Origin: Chryseobacterium nakagawai
Lineage (GTDB): Bacteria > Bacteroidota > Bacteroidia > Flavobacteriales > Weeksellaceae
Assembly: GCF_900637665.1 (NCBI RefSeq)
Contig: NZ_LR134386.1
Coordinates: forward strand, 1,790,501 to 1,854,500
Reading direction: 5' to 3'
DNA length: 64,000 nucleotides
Positions 25,479 through 34,212 of this stretch are shown here, one piece after another (the first letter of the stretch is position 1; every line of letters begins with the position of its first letter). The notes below the pieces were generated by a model. That model made no database searches, was not told the DNA's origin, and saw nothing but the letters and a program-made list of their open reading frames with translations. The position numbers and the translations under genes were made by a program.

Positions 25479-26013
25479 TAATATTATTCCTTTAACAATA
25501 CGGCCTCATTTAGTTTTTTTTCTGATTAAGGAATTAACCGGTACTGAAAAAATATTTGCGGGTTTTAAGTGTAAGACTTACGACCTTTCAAAAGATTCTC
25601 TTATCGGTAGATTTATTATTGATAGGCTGGATAAGTGTGATTATCCAGTTAAAAATGTTGAAAAGTTTAATTTTTTTCTTGAAATAAAGAATACTACTCG
25701 AAAACGTTGGATTGCTAACGGGAAATTTTTCAAAATAGAAAATCTGAGTAGAAGTTTTGTAGTTCTTCCTGATATTTACAAGGAAGAGGTAAATGATCTT
25801 ATAGAGCAGCAATTCAGGACTGTTTTTTATAGCTATGTTGCAGCTTATAAGGATGATGAAGAGACTATATCCATGGCCATTCTTCGTTTTATTGAAAAGT
25901 ATGATCTTTTTGAAGCAGGGTTTTCACAGATTCAACTTCGTAAGCTATACTATAGAATGCGAGAATCTGGTGGAGTCTGTGCCCAATTACAAGGGAAGCT
26001 TTCCAGGAATTAA
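25471..26013 (+). CDS. Hypothetical phage protein, candidate late regulator
   Basis: About 180 residues from ATG 25471; the frame is open from 25426, but that start would lie deep in the previous gene. The C-terminal third (AILRFIEKYDLFEAGFSQIQLRKLYYRMRES) is helical and basic, like a DNA-binding tail. It is the last gene before the first of the five late promoters and ends in a terminator, the location expected of a late-transcription activator. That role is inference; no family was recognised. Confidence 0.55.
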   Translation: MNSNIIPLTIRPHLVFFLIKELTGTEKIFAGFKCKTYDLSKDSLIGRFIIDRLDKCDYPVKNVEKFNFFLEIKNTTRKRWIANGKFFKIENLSRSFVVLPDIYKEEVNDLIEQQFRTVFYSYVAAYKDDEETISMAILRFIEKYDLFEAGFSQIQLRKLYYRMRESGGVCAQLQGKLSRN

Positions 26014-26041
26014 TTTTTTCATATAAATTATTTGTGTTTTT

Positions 26042-26063
26042 ACCGCCTTCGGGCGGTTTTTTT
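26042..26063 (+). terminator. Terminator before late promoter 1
   Basis: ACCGCC and GGCGGT enclose a TTCG tetraloop and are followed by seven T. The late promoter motif begins at the very next base. Confidence 0.9.
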
Positions 26064-26100
26064 GCGTCACAACTAAAGAATAATAAATTATGAAATTTTG
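26064..26100 (+). promoter_or_regulatory. Phage late promoter 1 (tailspike-lysis operon)
   Basis: GCGTCACAAC at 26064-26073, 19 bases, then the -7-like box AAATTTTG at 26093-26100. The tailspike ATG follows 53 bases after the motif start. One of five copies with identical spacing. Confidence 0.75.
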
Positions 26101-26116
26101 CACAAACTAATAATTG

Positions 26117-29100
26117 ATGCGATTTAATATTCTGAAAAAAGTTAGTGGCTCTGGCTCAGCACCTTTACGTAAAAAATTTGCATACATAGCTTGGCTAAAT
26201 GATATAGTGAAATTTCCTCAACCTGATTATCGTGGAGTAGTACTTATTGATGATATTCAAATGAAGGAAAATACAGGAATGATGCAGATTTACTTAACAA
26301 GTCTAACGCAGGAGTATTCTTATGAATCCGTCGGCGATTCGGATTCAAAAGTCTTTAAAGTAAAATTTACAGGTACACATCCAGGAACTGAAATTGAAGC
26401 TCTGGAATTTGCGAAAAATTTCCTTGAAGAACCATTTATAGTTTTAATTCCCTCTTGCGATGTTGGAGTGAAGGTTCTTGGAACTCCTGATGCTCCTTTA
26501 GTTTTTACTTCTTCTCATAAAAGTGAAAAAGAGACAGAGAAGTTTATTTTCAATTTTGAACAGGAAATAGGATCAGAGAATGTGTATCAATTATATACTG
26601 GAGTAATCACATTAAATAAAAATATAGAAGTTGATATGGGAGATTTTTTAGAACAATTAAAAGGATATATGAAGTTAGATGGATCTAATCTAACCGACGC
26701 TCAAAAAGAAAATCTAAGAACTATTTTAGGTGTAGAAAATAAAAACATTGGAAATAGTGACTTATCACTCTCTGAAAATAGAGGTTTAAACTTAAAAGAA
26801 TTTGTCTTAAACTTTTTCAGTAATTCGGGAATGGCTAAAGTTGGCATAAATAAAAATAAGCCTAGTCATGAGTTAGATGTAAATGGTAACATCAGAAGTA
26901 ATTCGATTATTATTAATGGACTATCTTCTGTAGAAGAAACAGGAACAATCAAACGTATTGGTGATGAAATTCACTTTAAAACAACTATAGGCTGGGAAAT
27001 AGTAATGTTGAGAGGTGATTATGTTTCTGATAATAATGGTATCGTTTCCCCAACAACAGAAGTACCTGTTGGTGGATGGAAAAAGGGATGGTATGAACCA
27101 TCTACAGACTCGATTGAACCAGGGACTAATTATCCAAATTGTGGAAATCTAAAATCAATTGAAGGATATTTTACAAAATTTTATTTTAATGGATCTACTT
27201 GGGAGAGTATTAAAAAAAAGATTCCAGGAAACAGTATAGCTAGTGAATCAGAATTTAGAGGCAAAATTGCGGGGAAATCGATGTCTCCAGATCAATTATT
27301 TAAGGTTGTAGGTGATTTTGATTTCGATACAGATAAGAACGTAGTTGATCAAATAAGGGATGCTAAAAAAAAATATACTAATTTTTTATATAATAAATCA
27401 AATGATTCTATTTCTGATATTGTTTTAGATAGTCCCTCTGGGAATTTCACCATAGATTCCTTGGGATTAAAAATTAACTCATCTGGACCAATTGGGTCAG
27501 GTGTAATTTTGAATAAACAAACTAATCTGAGTGAACGCTTTTTAGAGTTAAAAATCAAGCTTTACTCAGATCAAAAAATTTATGTAGGGACAAAAAACGT
27601 CGAAAATGTAGTTGGAGAAAATACTGCAGAAATTGATTGTTCTGCAAAAACATTAAAAATTAATCCGATTGGATCGGTTGCCGGAGCAACTAAGGTTTTC
27701 ACAATGCCTATAATTTCAGGACGTGAGTATATTGTGAGATTTCATAAGATAAATGAAATTACTCGTTTAGAAATTATTGACACTATTTCTACAGAATCAG
27801 ACTACATAGATGCTGTTCAACTTGGGCATTTTGATAAATACAAATTCGGATTGATTTCCGGTACTGCCCCACTTGTAATATCAAATATTAAAATAGTTTC
27901 AGGATTGAATGGAAGAGCTAAAATCGCTTTTTACGGAGATTCTATTACAGAAGGTAATATTGTAGGTGGTAAAACACCTTATTATAAAGATCGTTTTGCT
28001 AACCTTATTGGTGATTATTTGGGTTATCCATATTATGTTAGTGGGCGTAGCGCAGGTACTATCGATGGTGTTTTAGTAAGAATGCAGGTTGAGATTCCAG
28101 CTTTACTTCCAGAGTATGTTTTTGTAACAATCGGAACTAACGGAAATAATACTGAGGCTAAATTAAATCAACTTGTTGATTTTTGCCAAAGATATGGTTG
28201 TAAGGTTATACTTAATAGAATAACTCTTAATGACTCATCAACTGCTGCAAAAAATGCATTGATTCAAAGTGTTGTTGACGCAAGAAAATTGATGTCAGTA
28301 AAAATGGACATAGCTACATCCCAGAATAATGATGGGGTAACTAAGGACAACAGTTTGTTTGTAGATGAGAATGGTACCTTAATACACCCTAATAAAGCTG
28401 GTAATATAAGAATGTTTAAGCGTGTTTTCGTTGATGCACCTGAAATTTTTCAAGAATCCAGTATTATTCCAAAAGCTCCGGAAGTTCCCGTAAACGATAT
28501 AAACAATATCAAAAAAGCTTTAAAGTCTTTCGTAGAAACCAAATACACTTTAGATTCAAAATTTTACATTAACGACCCGTCACATTATACTATTTATGAC
28601 GTTGGTTACTGGTTTGGAAGAAGATTAAAGTCCAATAATTCAGCAGAAGCAAAAACAGCGCCTCAGGAGTACTACAATATTTGGCAAAATATATCAACAA
28701 CCCAAGGAGCGAAGAAAATATCTAAGCTTATTTTAAACATTATTCCATACGCTAATGTATCAACAGATATTATAAAGAATGCTAATCTTGTAGGCGTTAA
28801 AAATGGTATTGTTACTCCTTTGGTAGTTGGAACTAGCGAAACCGTGCCAACAGCCTTGCAAAGATTCGAGATCTCTGTAGAAGAATACGATACATTTAGT
28901 ATTGGATTATATAATTTGGATTCAAGTCCTGTGACTTTAACTCAAACTATTGAATTTTACACAGGTGATCGTACAATTGAAGACGATGGAGTAAGAAAAG
29001 CAATCGAAGCTAATTCTGGAGGAACTGGAGGAACGAAACCTGGATATATTGATTTAATTGATTTTGGTTGTGCCGGTGATGGTATAACCGATGATACGGC

Positions 29101-29977
29101 TAAAATTAATGCGGCAATCGTTCAATTAATTAATGATGGAGGTGGTTTTCTTTATGGCAGAGATAGGAAATTCAAAGTCTCTAGTATCACTATTCCAGAT
29201 GTGCAAAAATGGTGTAGAATAGGCATCATGGGAAGCTATGCTCCTGCATTTAGATTTGGGACAGTAGGAACTTTTGATGTAAAGACTAAAAATGGTATGG
29301 AAATAATATCTTCCTTAAATGATACTTCTAAGGGGATTATTAACGTTAGTGCCGGTTCAGGATTTGGAGGATTTAATTTAGTATCACTGGATATTCAAAA
29401 ACTTACTGTACGTGCATATAATAACCCTCAGTGTCATGGTATCAACGCAACGAATGCTGCTCAATTAAATATTGAAAATGTTATAGTGGATACTGGAGTT
29501 TATAACGTACAGTCATCTTTACCAACAGCTATAACTGCTGGCATATTGACACCAAAGCTTTCAAACGGTGCTTGGACTACTTTAAAAAACCTTGTTGTTT
29601 GCGGATATTATACAGGAGCTTATATATATGAACATACATTTGGTGATTATGTAATATTTGCTTCTAATAAAATTGGAATTAGGCTTTACAAGGCAAATCA
29701 TTCATCCTTATTTCTGAGACCTGGATTTTACAGGAATCAAAAGGATATTGTTGTTGAAGACACTCATCGCTTTAGGATTGCTGAGATGGCAGTTGAGATG
29801 GTTGGTGCCGGACAATATGATGCAAACAACGAGTGGCAGAAATCTGTTTACAATCTGGAGGATATAGGAAATAAAGGATCTGGCACAATACATTATGATG
29901 TATGCTTGGGTGGAGTTGGCCCAGTTGATACATTTACAAAAAATGGAGGTACTGGAATTACCTGTACTAAAATATAA
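26117..29977 (+). CDS. Tailspike with SGNH hydrolase and beta-helix domains
   Basis: The protein has 1286 residues from ATG 26117 (a TTG precedes it). Residues 1-165 form a module shared with two proteins in the capsid operon, probably an attachment domain. After a middle region, an SGNH/GDSL hydrolase spans about 600-770: YGDSITEG with the nucleophile Ser near 608, IGTNGNN, and the catalytic Asp/His motif ending IHPN near 756. From about 975, IDFGCAGDGITDDTAKINAA starts a pectate-lyase-like beta-helix typical of tailspikes. It likely binds and de-esterifies host capsule or other surface glycan during adsorption. It is unusual in being the first gene of the lysis operon. Confidence 0.85.
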   Translation: MRFNILKKVSGSGSAPLRKKFAYIAWLNDIVKFPQPDYRGVVLIDDIQMKENTGMMQIYLTSLTQEYSYESVGDSDSKVFKVKFTGTHPGTEIEALEFAKNFLEEPFIVLIPSCDVGVKVLGTPDAPLVFTSSHKSEKETEKFIFNFEQEIGSENVYQLYTGVITLNKNIEVDMGDFLEQLKGYMKLDGSNLTDAQKENLRTILGVENKNIGNSDLSLSENRGLNLKEFVLNFFSNSGMAKVGINKNKPSHELDVNGNIRSNSIIINGLSSVEETGTIKRIGDEIHFKTTIGWEIVMLRGDYVSDNNGIVSPTTEVPVGGWKKGWYEPSTDSIEPGTNYPNCGNLKSIEGYFTKFYFNGSTWESIKKKIPGNSIASESEFRGKIAGKSMSPDQLFKVVGDFDFDTDKNVVDQIRDAKKKYTNFLYNKSNDSISDIVLDSPSGNFTIDSLGLKINSSGPIGSGVILNKQTNLSERFLELKIKLYSDQKIYVGTKNVENVVGENTAEIDCSAKTLKINPIGSVAGATKVFTMPIISGREYIVRFHKINEITRLEIIDTISTESDYIDAVQLGHFDKYKFGLISGTAPLVISNIKIVSGLNGRAKIAFYGDSITEGNIVGGKTPYYKDRFANLIGDYLGYPYYVSGRSAGTIDGVLVRMQVEIPALLPEYVFVTIGTNGNNTEAKLNQLVDFCQRYGCKVILNRITLNDSSTAAKNALIQSVVDARKLMSVKMDIATSQNNDGVTKDNSLFVDENGTLIHPNKAGNIRMFKRVFVDAPEIFQESSIIPKAPEVPVNDINNIKKALKSFVETKYTLDSKFYINDPSHYTIYDVGYWFGRRLKSNNSAEAKTAPQEYYNIWQNISTTQGAKKISKLILNIIPYANVSTDIIKNANLVGVKNGIVTPLVVGTSETVPTALQRFEISVEEYDTFSIGLYNLDSSPVTLTQTIEFYTGDRTIEDDGVRKAIEANSGGTGGTKPGYIDLIDFGCAGDGITDDTAKINAAIVQLINDGGGFLYGRDRKFKVSSITIPDVQKWCRIGIMGSYAPAFRFGTVGTFDVKTKNGMEIISSLNDTSKGIINVSAGSGFGGFNLVSLDIQKLTVRAYNNPQCHGINATNAAQLNIENVIVDTGVYNVQSSLPTAITAGILTPKLSNGAWTTLKNLVVCGYYTGAYIYEHTFGDYVIFASNKIGIRLYKANHSSLFLRPGFYRNQKDIVVEDTHRFRIAEMAVEMVGAGQYDANNEWQKSVYNLEDIGNKGSGTIHYDVCLGGVGPVDTFTKNGGTGITCTKI

Positions 29978-30017
29978 TTAAAATTAAATATTTTATCTAT
30001 TAATATTTAAAAAATGA

Positions 30018-30389
30018 ATGGAAAATATAAACTACAATATCAGCGAGATAATAGCATTAATCATGTCGGTACTGATAGGATCAGGGGCTTACATTTCCTT
30101 TGTTTATATAAAGAACAAGCAAAAAATAAGTGCTTCTTATATAATTGCAGTACTGCTTATAAATCTTTGCCTGACTTATGTTGCCTCAGAGCTTTTAAAA
30201 GCTTTCAATTGGAGCGAATGGCGCAATCCATCACTTCCTATGGTTGCCTTTGCAGGGCAGTATTTAACGGACTGGTTAGACAAACGCTATTTAAAAATAT
30301 TCGATACAGCTGCTAAAAGAGCAGGAATTAAATTAGATGATAAAGATGATGAACCTAACAATAAAAACTCCGAAAATGAAAATCGATAA
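30018..30389 (+). CDS. Putative holin
   Basis: The 123-residue protein has membrane segments at about residues 10-32 and 40-62, a third possible one near 75-90, and a highly charged C-terminus (KLDDKDDEPNNKNSENENR). This topology, with spanin-like and endolysin genes following, supports a holin. No specific holin family could be assigned. Confidence 0.65.
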   Translation: MENINYNISEIIALIMSVLIGSGAYISFVYIKNKQKISASYIIAVLLINLCLTYVASELLKAFNWSEWRNPSLPMVAFAGQYLTDWLDKRYLKIFDTAAKRAGIKLDDKDDEPNNKNSENENR

Positions 30390-30804
30390 GGATAAATTAT
30401 ACGCTTTTCTGATTGTATTACTGATATCGGTATTTGCCTTTGTGGTAGGTAATATTTTCAAAGAAAGCAACGAAAAAGAACTTACTGAATTACGTAAGAT
30501 CCAAGAGACGCAAAAGGATGAAAGATATAAATCCGAACTAAGAGAAAAAGCAGCAAACTATAAAAGCGATTCTTTTAAAAGTGTTTTAGAAAAACAAAAT
30601 ATTGGGATTGGTCTTTTGAATGCTAATTTTAATAACATGAATAATAGTATTCTTAGTATGAAATCAATGTATGATAAAAATTTCGATGAACTTAAAAATA
30701 TACAAAATGAAAGCGATCACATTAATTCTACTTCTGTTAATGAGCAATTTGAGTTTATCTCAAAATACAAATACAAGGAGTATTCAGGAGGGACAAATCC
30801 CTGA
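30376..30804 (+). CDS. Putative inner-membrane spanin (Rz-like)
   Basis: From ATG 30376 the product has about 142 residues: an N-terminal membrane anchor (LYAFLIVLLISVFAFVVGNIF) and a long charged coiled coil. It overlaps the end of the holin gene, and the next gene starts inside it in another frame. Anchor plus coiled coil plus an embedded partner is the layout of Rz/Rz1 spanin pairs. Confidence 0.6.
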   Translation: MKIDKDKLYAFLIVLLISVFAFVVGNIFKESNEKELTELRKIQETQKDERYKSELREKAANYKSDSFKSVLEKQNIGIGLLNANFNNMNNSILSMKSMYDKNFDELKNIQNESDHINSTSVNEQFEFISKYKYKEYSGGTNP

Positions 30805-31174
30805 AGTCTATAAAGGATTAAAGCAGAATGAATACCTAAAAATTAGGCTTCAAAAAACTGAAACAGCACTTTCAAGCGCAAATCAGCTCATTACCGAGCA
30901 GGATAAAGCACTTACCGTTAGTAAATCTCTATTAACAGCAAAAGATGAAGCTATGGGAACCGTTCTGGAAATTTCTAAACAGGATAAAATAGTTTCTGAA
31001 GAAAGAGAAAAGCAACTAAATTTTGATATTTCTTATTTACAGACTCAGGTTGAAATTGTAAGAAAGGAATCACAAATCAAGCAAAGAAAAAGGTTTTGGA
31101 ATGGGATTAAAATTGGCGGGGTATCAGTGGCGGTTCTGGGAGCGGCTGGACTTATATGGTTTAATAATCGATAA
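30707..31174 (+). CDS. Putative spanin partner or lysis protein
   Basis: From ATG 30707 the protein has about 155 residues: a signal peptide (MKAITLILLLLMSNLSLSQ), a coiled-coil region and a C-terminal membrane segment (GVSVAVLGAAGLIWF). It lacks a lipobox Cys, so it is not a classical Rz1 outer-membrane lipoprotein. A two-anchor unimolecular spanin-like role is possible. The 98-base overlap with the previous gene argues for a functional pair. Confidence 0.55.
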   Translation: MKAITLILLLLMSNLSLSQNTNTRSIQEGQIPEVYKGLKQNEYLKIRLQKTETALSSANQLITEQDKALTVSKSLLTAKDEAMGTVLEISKQDKIVSEEREKQLNFDISYLQTQVEIVRKESQIKQRKRFWNGIKIGGVSVAVLGAAGLIWFNNR

Positions 31175-31185
31175 ATTCTTGAAAA

Positions 31186-31737
31186 ATGAATAGAAAAATG
31201 TTTTTTGATGAATACCGTAAAACTTTAGATCCGGATAAATCAATAAGTGCCCAAGAGGTACAAGACATTGATGTATTTCTGAATTTTTATGAGAGAGATC
31301 ATTCAATGTATACAATCCCGCAATGGGCTTATATATTTGCTACGGTATATCATGAAACCGGCGCAACCTTCCATACAGTTAGAGAAGCTCCCAAAGTTTC
31401 TGAAGAATGGAGGAAGAAGAATTTCAGGTACTATCCTTATTACGGTCGTGGATATGTTCAAATCACATGGGAAAGAAATTATGCTGTATATTCTAAAAAG
31501 CTGGGCATTGACTTGGTTGCTAATCCAGATAAAACTATGATTCCTGAGATAGCCTGGTATATTTTGGTGGATGGCTTTAAAAATGGAGTTTTCACAGGAA
31601 GAAAAATAACAGATTACATAAACGATTCTAAAAAAGATTATCGGAATGCTAGAAGGTGTATAAATGGCACAGATCGAATGGATCTGATCGCAAAGTACGC
31701 TGAACAATTTGAAAAGATTCTGATTTTATCTAAATAG
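31186..31737 (+). CDS. Endolysin, GH19-like
   Basis: The 183-residue enzyme resembles family 19 glycoside hydrolases (chitinase/lysozyme fold). It has YIFATVYHETGATFHTVREA with a catalytic Glu near residue 61, YYGRGYVQITWERNY, and ARRCINGTDRMDLIAKYAEQFE. It lacks a signal peptide, so release would depend on the holin. It is the last lysis gene, ending at a bidirectional terminator. Confidence 0.85.
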   Translation: MNRKMFFDEYRKTLDPDKSISAQEVQDIDVFLNFYERDHSMYTIPQWAYIFATVYHETGATFHTVREAPKVSEEWRKKNFRYYPYYGRGYVQITWERNYAVYSKKLGIDLVANPDKTMIPEIAWYILVDGFKNGVFTGRKITDYINDSKKDYRNARRCINGTDRMDLIAKYAEQFEKILILSK

Positions 31738-31738
31738 T

Positions 31739-31765
31739 AATCCCCATTATTTGGGGATTTTTTTT
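31739..31765. terminator. Terminator between convergent lysis and O-acylation genes
   Basis: AATCCCC pairs with GGGGATT around a 7-base loop and is followed by eight T on the + strand. The stop codon of the convergent - strand gene lies within the loop, so the hairpin probably serves both directions. Confidence 0.8.
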
Positions 31766-32673
31766 ATTTCTTCATCAATTTTCATAGTAAATATTTTGGC
31801 TCCGCAATCGTTCAAATGATCTGCATCATAGAAATGTTTATCACTAAATTCAGGATCATTCATCAGATTTAAATAATAACAATTATAATTACTTTTTAAT
31901 TGCTTTTCTAAAAATGAAAAAGTCGAATGTAACTGTTTATTATTTGTTAAAATAGAGTAATACTTTGCCACTGGAGAAGATACAAAAAGTATGTTTATAT
32001 TATTAGCTTTAGCATACGAAATAAACTTTTCTATAGCTTTTGTATTATCATTATATGCAGTTTTGCCTTTATCTGAATTTAAAGAAATAGAGTGTCTTTT
32101 TACAGCTTCTTTAGCATTTCTTTTAAGATCAATATTTCTATTGATTTTATAAGAAGTACCAAATCCTAAAGAATTACAATCAATAGCAGTTTTACCGGAT
32201 TTATAATACTTAAGAATCCTATCAGTATTATCAGAAAATTTCCCATTAAATACTTCAAAATGATCTTCTAGTTTATTTGAAGGAATATTATAATAAAGAA
32301 CATAATTTTTCATTCTCCAATCTTCTACTCCATATTCTAATTTTGAGTACAAAGAGATATAATCTATTGGAATTACAATAGTTTTTATATTATTCCAATT
32401 TTTATAGTTGTTAAATACTTTCCAATCAAGATCCAGGTCTTGGGAAGTCATCGCCAGGTTGAATGATTTATATTGTGAAAATTCTGGATTTATTCCAAAA
32501 AATATATGTGAACTTCCTAAATATAAAACCTCTATATCTGAAGAGTGTTTTGTTACATAAGTTGATTTATAAGAATAATCATTTGGTATTTTCCTTAGAC
32601 TAACCTCTATAAAACCTAATCCAATAATAACTGGAACTAAAAAGATAATTATTGTTATTGCAAGTTTTTTCAT
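31747..32673 (-). CDS. SGNH-like membrane-anchored partner of the MBOAT acyltransferase
   Basis: About 308 residues from the ATG that follows the MBOAT stop by 2 bases; the frame is open further upstream, but that would overlap MBOAT. An N-terminal anchor (LAITIIIFLVPVIIGLGFIEV) is followed by an extracytoplasmic domain with LYLGSSHIFFGI and, near the end, FYDADHLNDCGA. These resemble the GDS-type and D-x-x-H motifs of AlgJ/DltD-like proteins. Such proteins take the acyl group handed across the membrane by an MBOAT and put it on polysaccharide. Confidence 0.72.
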   Translation of the reverse strand: MKKLAITIIIFLVPVIIGLGFIEVSLRKIPNDYSYKSTYVTKHSSDIEVLYLGSSHIFFGINPEFSQYKSFNLAMTSQDLDLDWKVFNNYKNWNNIKTIVIPIDYISLYSKLEYGVEDWRMKNYVLYYNIPSNKLEDHFEVFNGKFSDNTDRILKYYKSGKTAIDCNSLGFGTSYKINRNIDLKRNAKEAVKRHSISLNSDKGKTAYNDNTKAIEKFISYAKANNINILFVSSPVAKYYSILTNNKQLHSTFSFLEKQLKSNYNCYYLNLMNDPEFSDKHFYDADHLNDCGAKIFTMKIDEEIKKIPK

Positions 32674-32675
32674 GA

Positions 32676-34109
32676 TTAAAATTGAAAATAAATAAACGTA
32701 TGTTCTTCTCCAGAAAAGTAAATAATCATTGCTACTACGATATAGTAGAATAACCATCTGGTAAATCGGTTATTAATCTTATGAATGTCTTCAATTGCAT
32801 AATTACTTTTTCTACCAATCCATTCTATAAACATAAAAATTAAAATTATAGTGAAAAGCCATACAACATCTTTTTGAGGATAATAAAATAATGACCGGCT
32901 AAACATTCTACGAATATATCTTACCGCCTCTAAGACTGAGTCAGACCTGAAGAATATCCACGCAATTGTTGTGAGACCAAAAGTTAGTATGATTTGAAGA
33001 GATTCCTTTAATGATGGAAATAAAGAATTTTCGCCGGCAATTCCTAAATTGTTTCTATTGGTCTTAAAAATAATTGAAGGCATAATAAATAATGCATTCA
33101 ATCCTCCCCAAATTATAAAAGTCCAGTTTGCTCCATGCCAGAAACCTGAAACCAGAAAAATAATAAACGTATTTCTGACTCTTATCCAATTTCCACCTTT
33201 ACTTCCACCTAATGGAATATAAAGATAGTCTCTGAACCAAGAAGAAAGAGAAATATGCCATCTTCTCCAAAATTCAGCAATATCTCTTGAAAAGTAGGGA
33301 TAGTTGAAATTTTTCAATAAGTCAAAACCCATCATTCGTGCGGTTCCAAGTGCTATGTCAGAATATCCGGAAAAGTCCCCATATATCTGAAAAGAAAATA
33401 AGACAGCACCTATAAGTAATGTACTACCATTAAGTCCATAATGTAATGCAAATATTTCATTAACATAAATTGCACATTGGTCGGCAATTACGATTTTTTT
33501 TAAAAGCCCCCAAAGAATCTGTCTTAATCCACTTACTGCATTATCATAACTAAATTCTCTTTCTTTTTTTATTTGAGGTAAAAGATGTGTGGCTCTTTCT
33601 ATTGGTCCTGCAACCAAAAGAGGGAAAAAACTTACGAATAATGAGTAATCAATAAAGTTTCTTTCTGCTGTAATCCTTTTTTTATATATATCAATTACAT
33701 AAGAAAGGCCGTGAAATGTATAAAATGAAATGCCGACCGGTAGAATCACATTAAGCAGCCAAATATTTACTTTAAACCCGAAACCACCAAGAAGTTCTGC
33801 AAAACTCTCAACAAAGAAATTATAGTATTTAAAGAAACCTAGAAAACCAAGATTAATGGCAATACTCAAAGTAAGCCAGAATTTAGCTTCCTTGTTATTC
33901 CGGCTGTTTTCAATTTTTATTCCGGAAAAATAATCCAGTCCAATAGAGAACATTAATAAAAAAAGAAATCTCCAGTCCCAACATGCATAAAAATAGCAGC
34001 TTGCAATTGCTAATATTAGATTTTGAGTTTTTAGGTTATTTCTTAATATCCAATAGATACAAAGTACAATTGGGAAAAAAACAGCAAAGCTTAATGAATT
34101 AAAGAGCAT
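32676..34109 (-). CDS. MBOAT-family O-acyltransferase (AlgI-like)
   Basis: The polytopic protein has about 477 residues (start at MLFNSLSFAVFFPIV; an upstream in-frame ATG at 34151 is less likely). It has the AlgI/DltB signature with many membrane spans, GPIERATHLLPQI, YGDFSGYSDIALG, FWRRWHISLSSWFRDYLYIPLGG and the catalytic-His region SGFWHGANWTFIIWG. It transfers acyl groups across the inner membrane for O-acylation of surface polysaccharide. Lying opposite to the late genes between lysis and head modules, it looks like a lysogenic conversion (moron) cassette expressed in the lysogen. Confidence 0.88.
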   Translation of the reverse strand: MLFNSLSFAVFFPIVLCIYWILRNNLKTQNLILAIASCYFYACWDWRFLFLLMFSIGLDYFSGIKIENSRNNKEAKFWLTLSIAINLGFLGFFKYYNFFVESFAELLGGFGFKVNIWLLNVILPVGISFYTFHGLSYVIDIYKKRITAERNFIDYSLFVSFFPLLVAGPIERATHLLPQIKKEREFSYDNAVSGLRQILWGLLKKIVIADQCAIYVNEIFALHYGLNGSTLLIGAVLFSFQIYGDFSGYSDIALGTARMMGFDLLKNFNYPYFSRDIAEFWRRWHISLSSWFRDYLYIPLGGSKGGNWIRVRNTFIIFLVSGFWHGANWTFIIWGGLNALFIMPSIIFKTNRNNLGIAGENSLFPSLKESLQIILTFGLTTIAWIFFRSDSVLEAVRYIRRMFSRSLFYYPQKDVVWLFTIILIFMFIEWIGRKSNYAIEDIHKINNRFTRWLFYYIVVAMIIYFSGEEHTFIYFQF

Positions 34110-34158
34110 GAGGGAGATAAATTTATTTTCATTTTCACAAATATAAAGCATTTAATAT

Positions 34159-34195
34159 GCGTCACAACTTTTTTTTCTCTATACGTACATCTTTG
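34159..34195 (+). promoter_or_regulatory. Phage late promoter 2 (head operon)
   Basis: GCGTCACAAC at 34159-34168, 19 bases, then CATCTTTG at 34188-34195. The protease ATG lies 54 bases from the motif start. It is placed between the divergent MBOAT gene and the head genes. Confidence 0.75.
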
Positions 34196-34212
34196 CGATA
34201 ATAAAAAATCCT

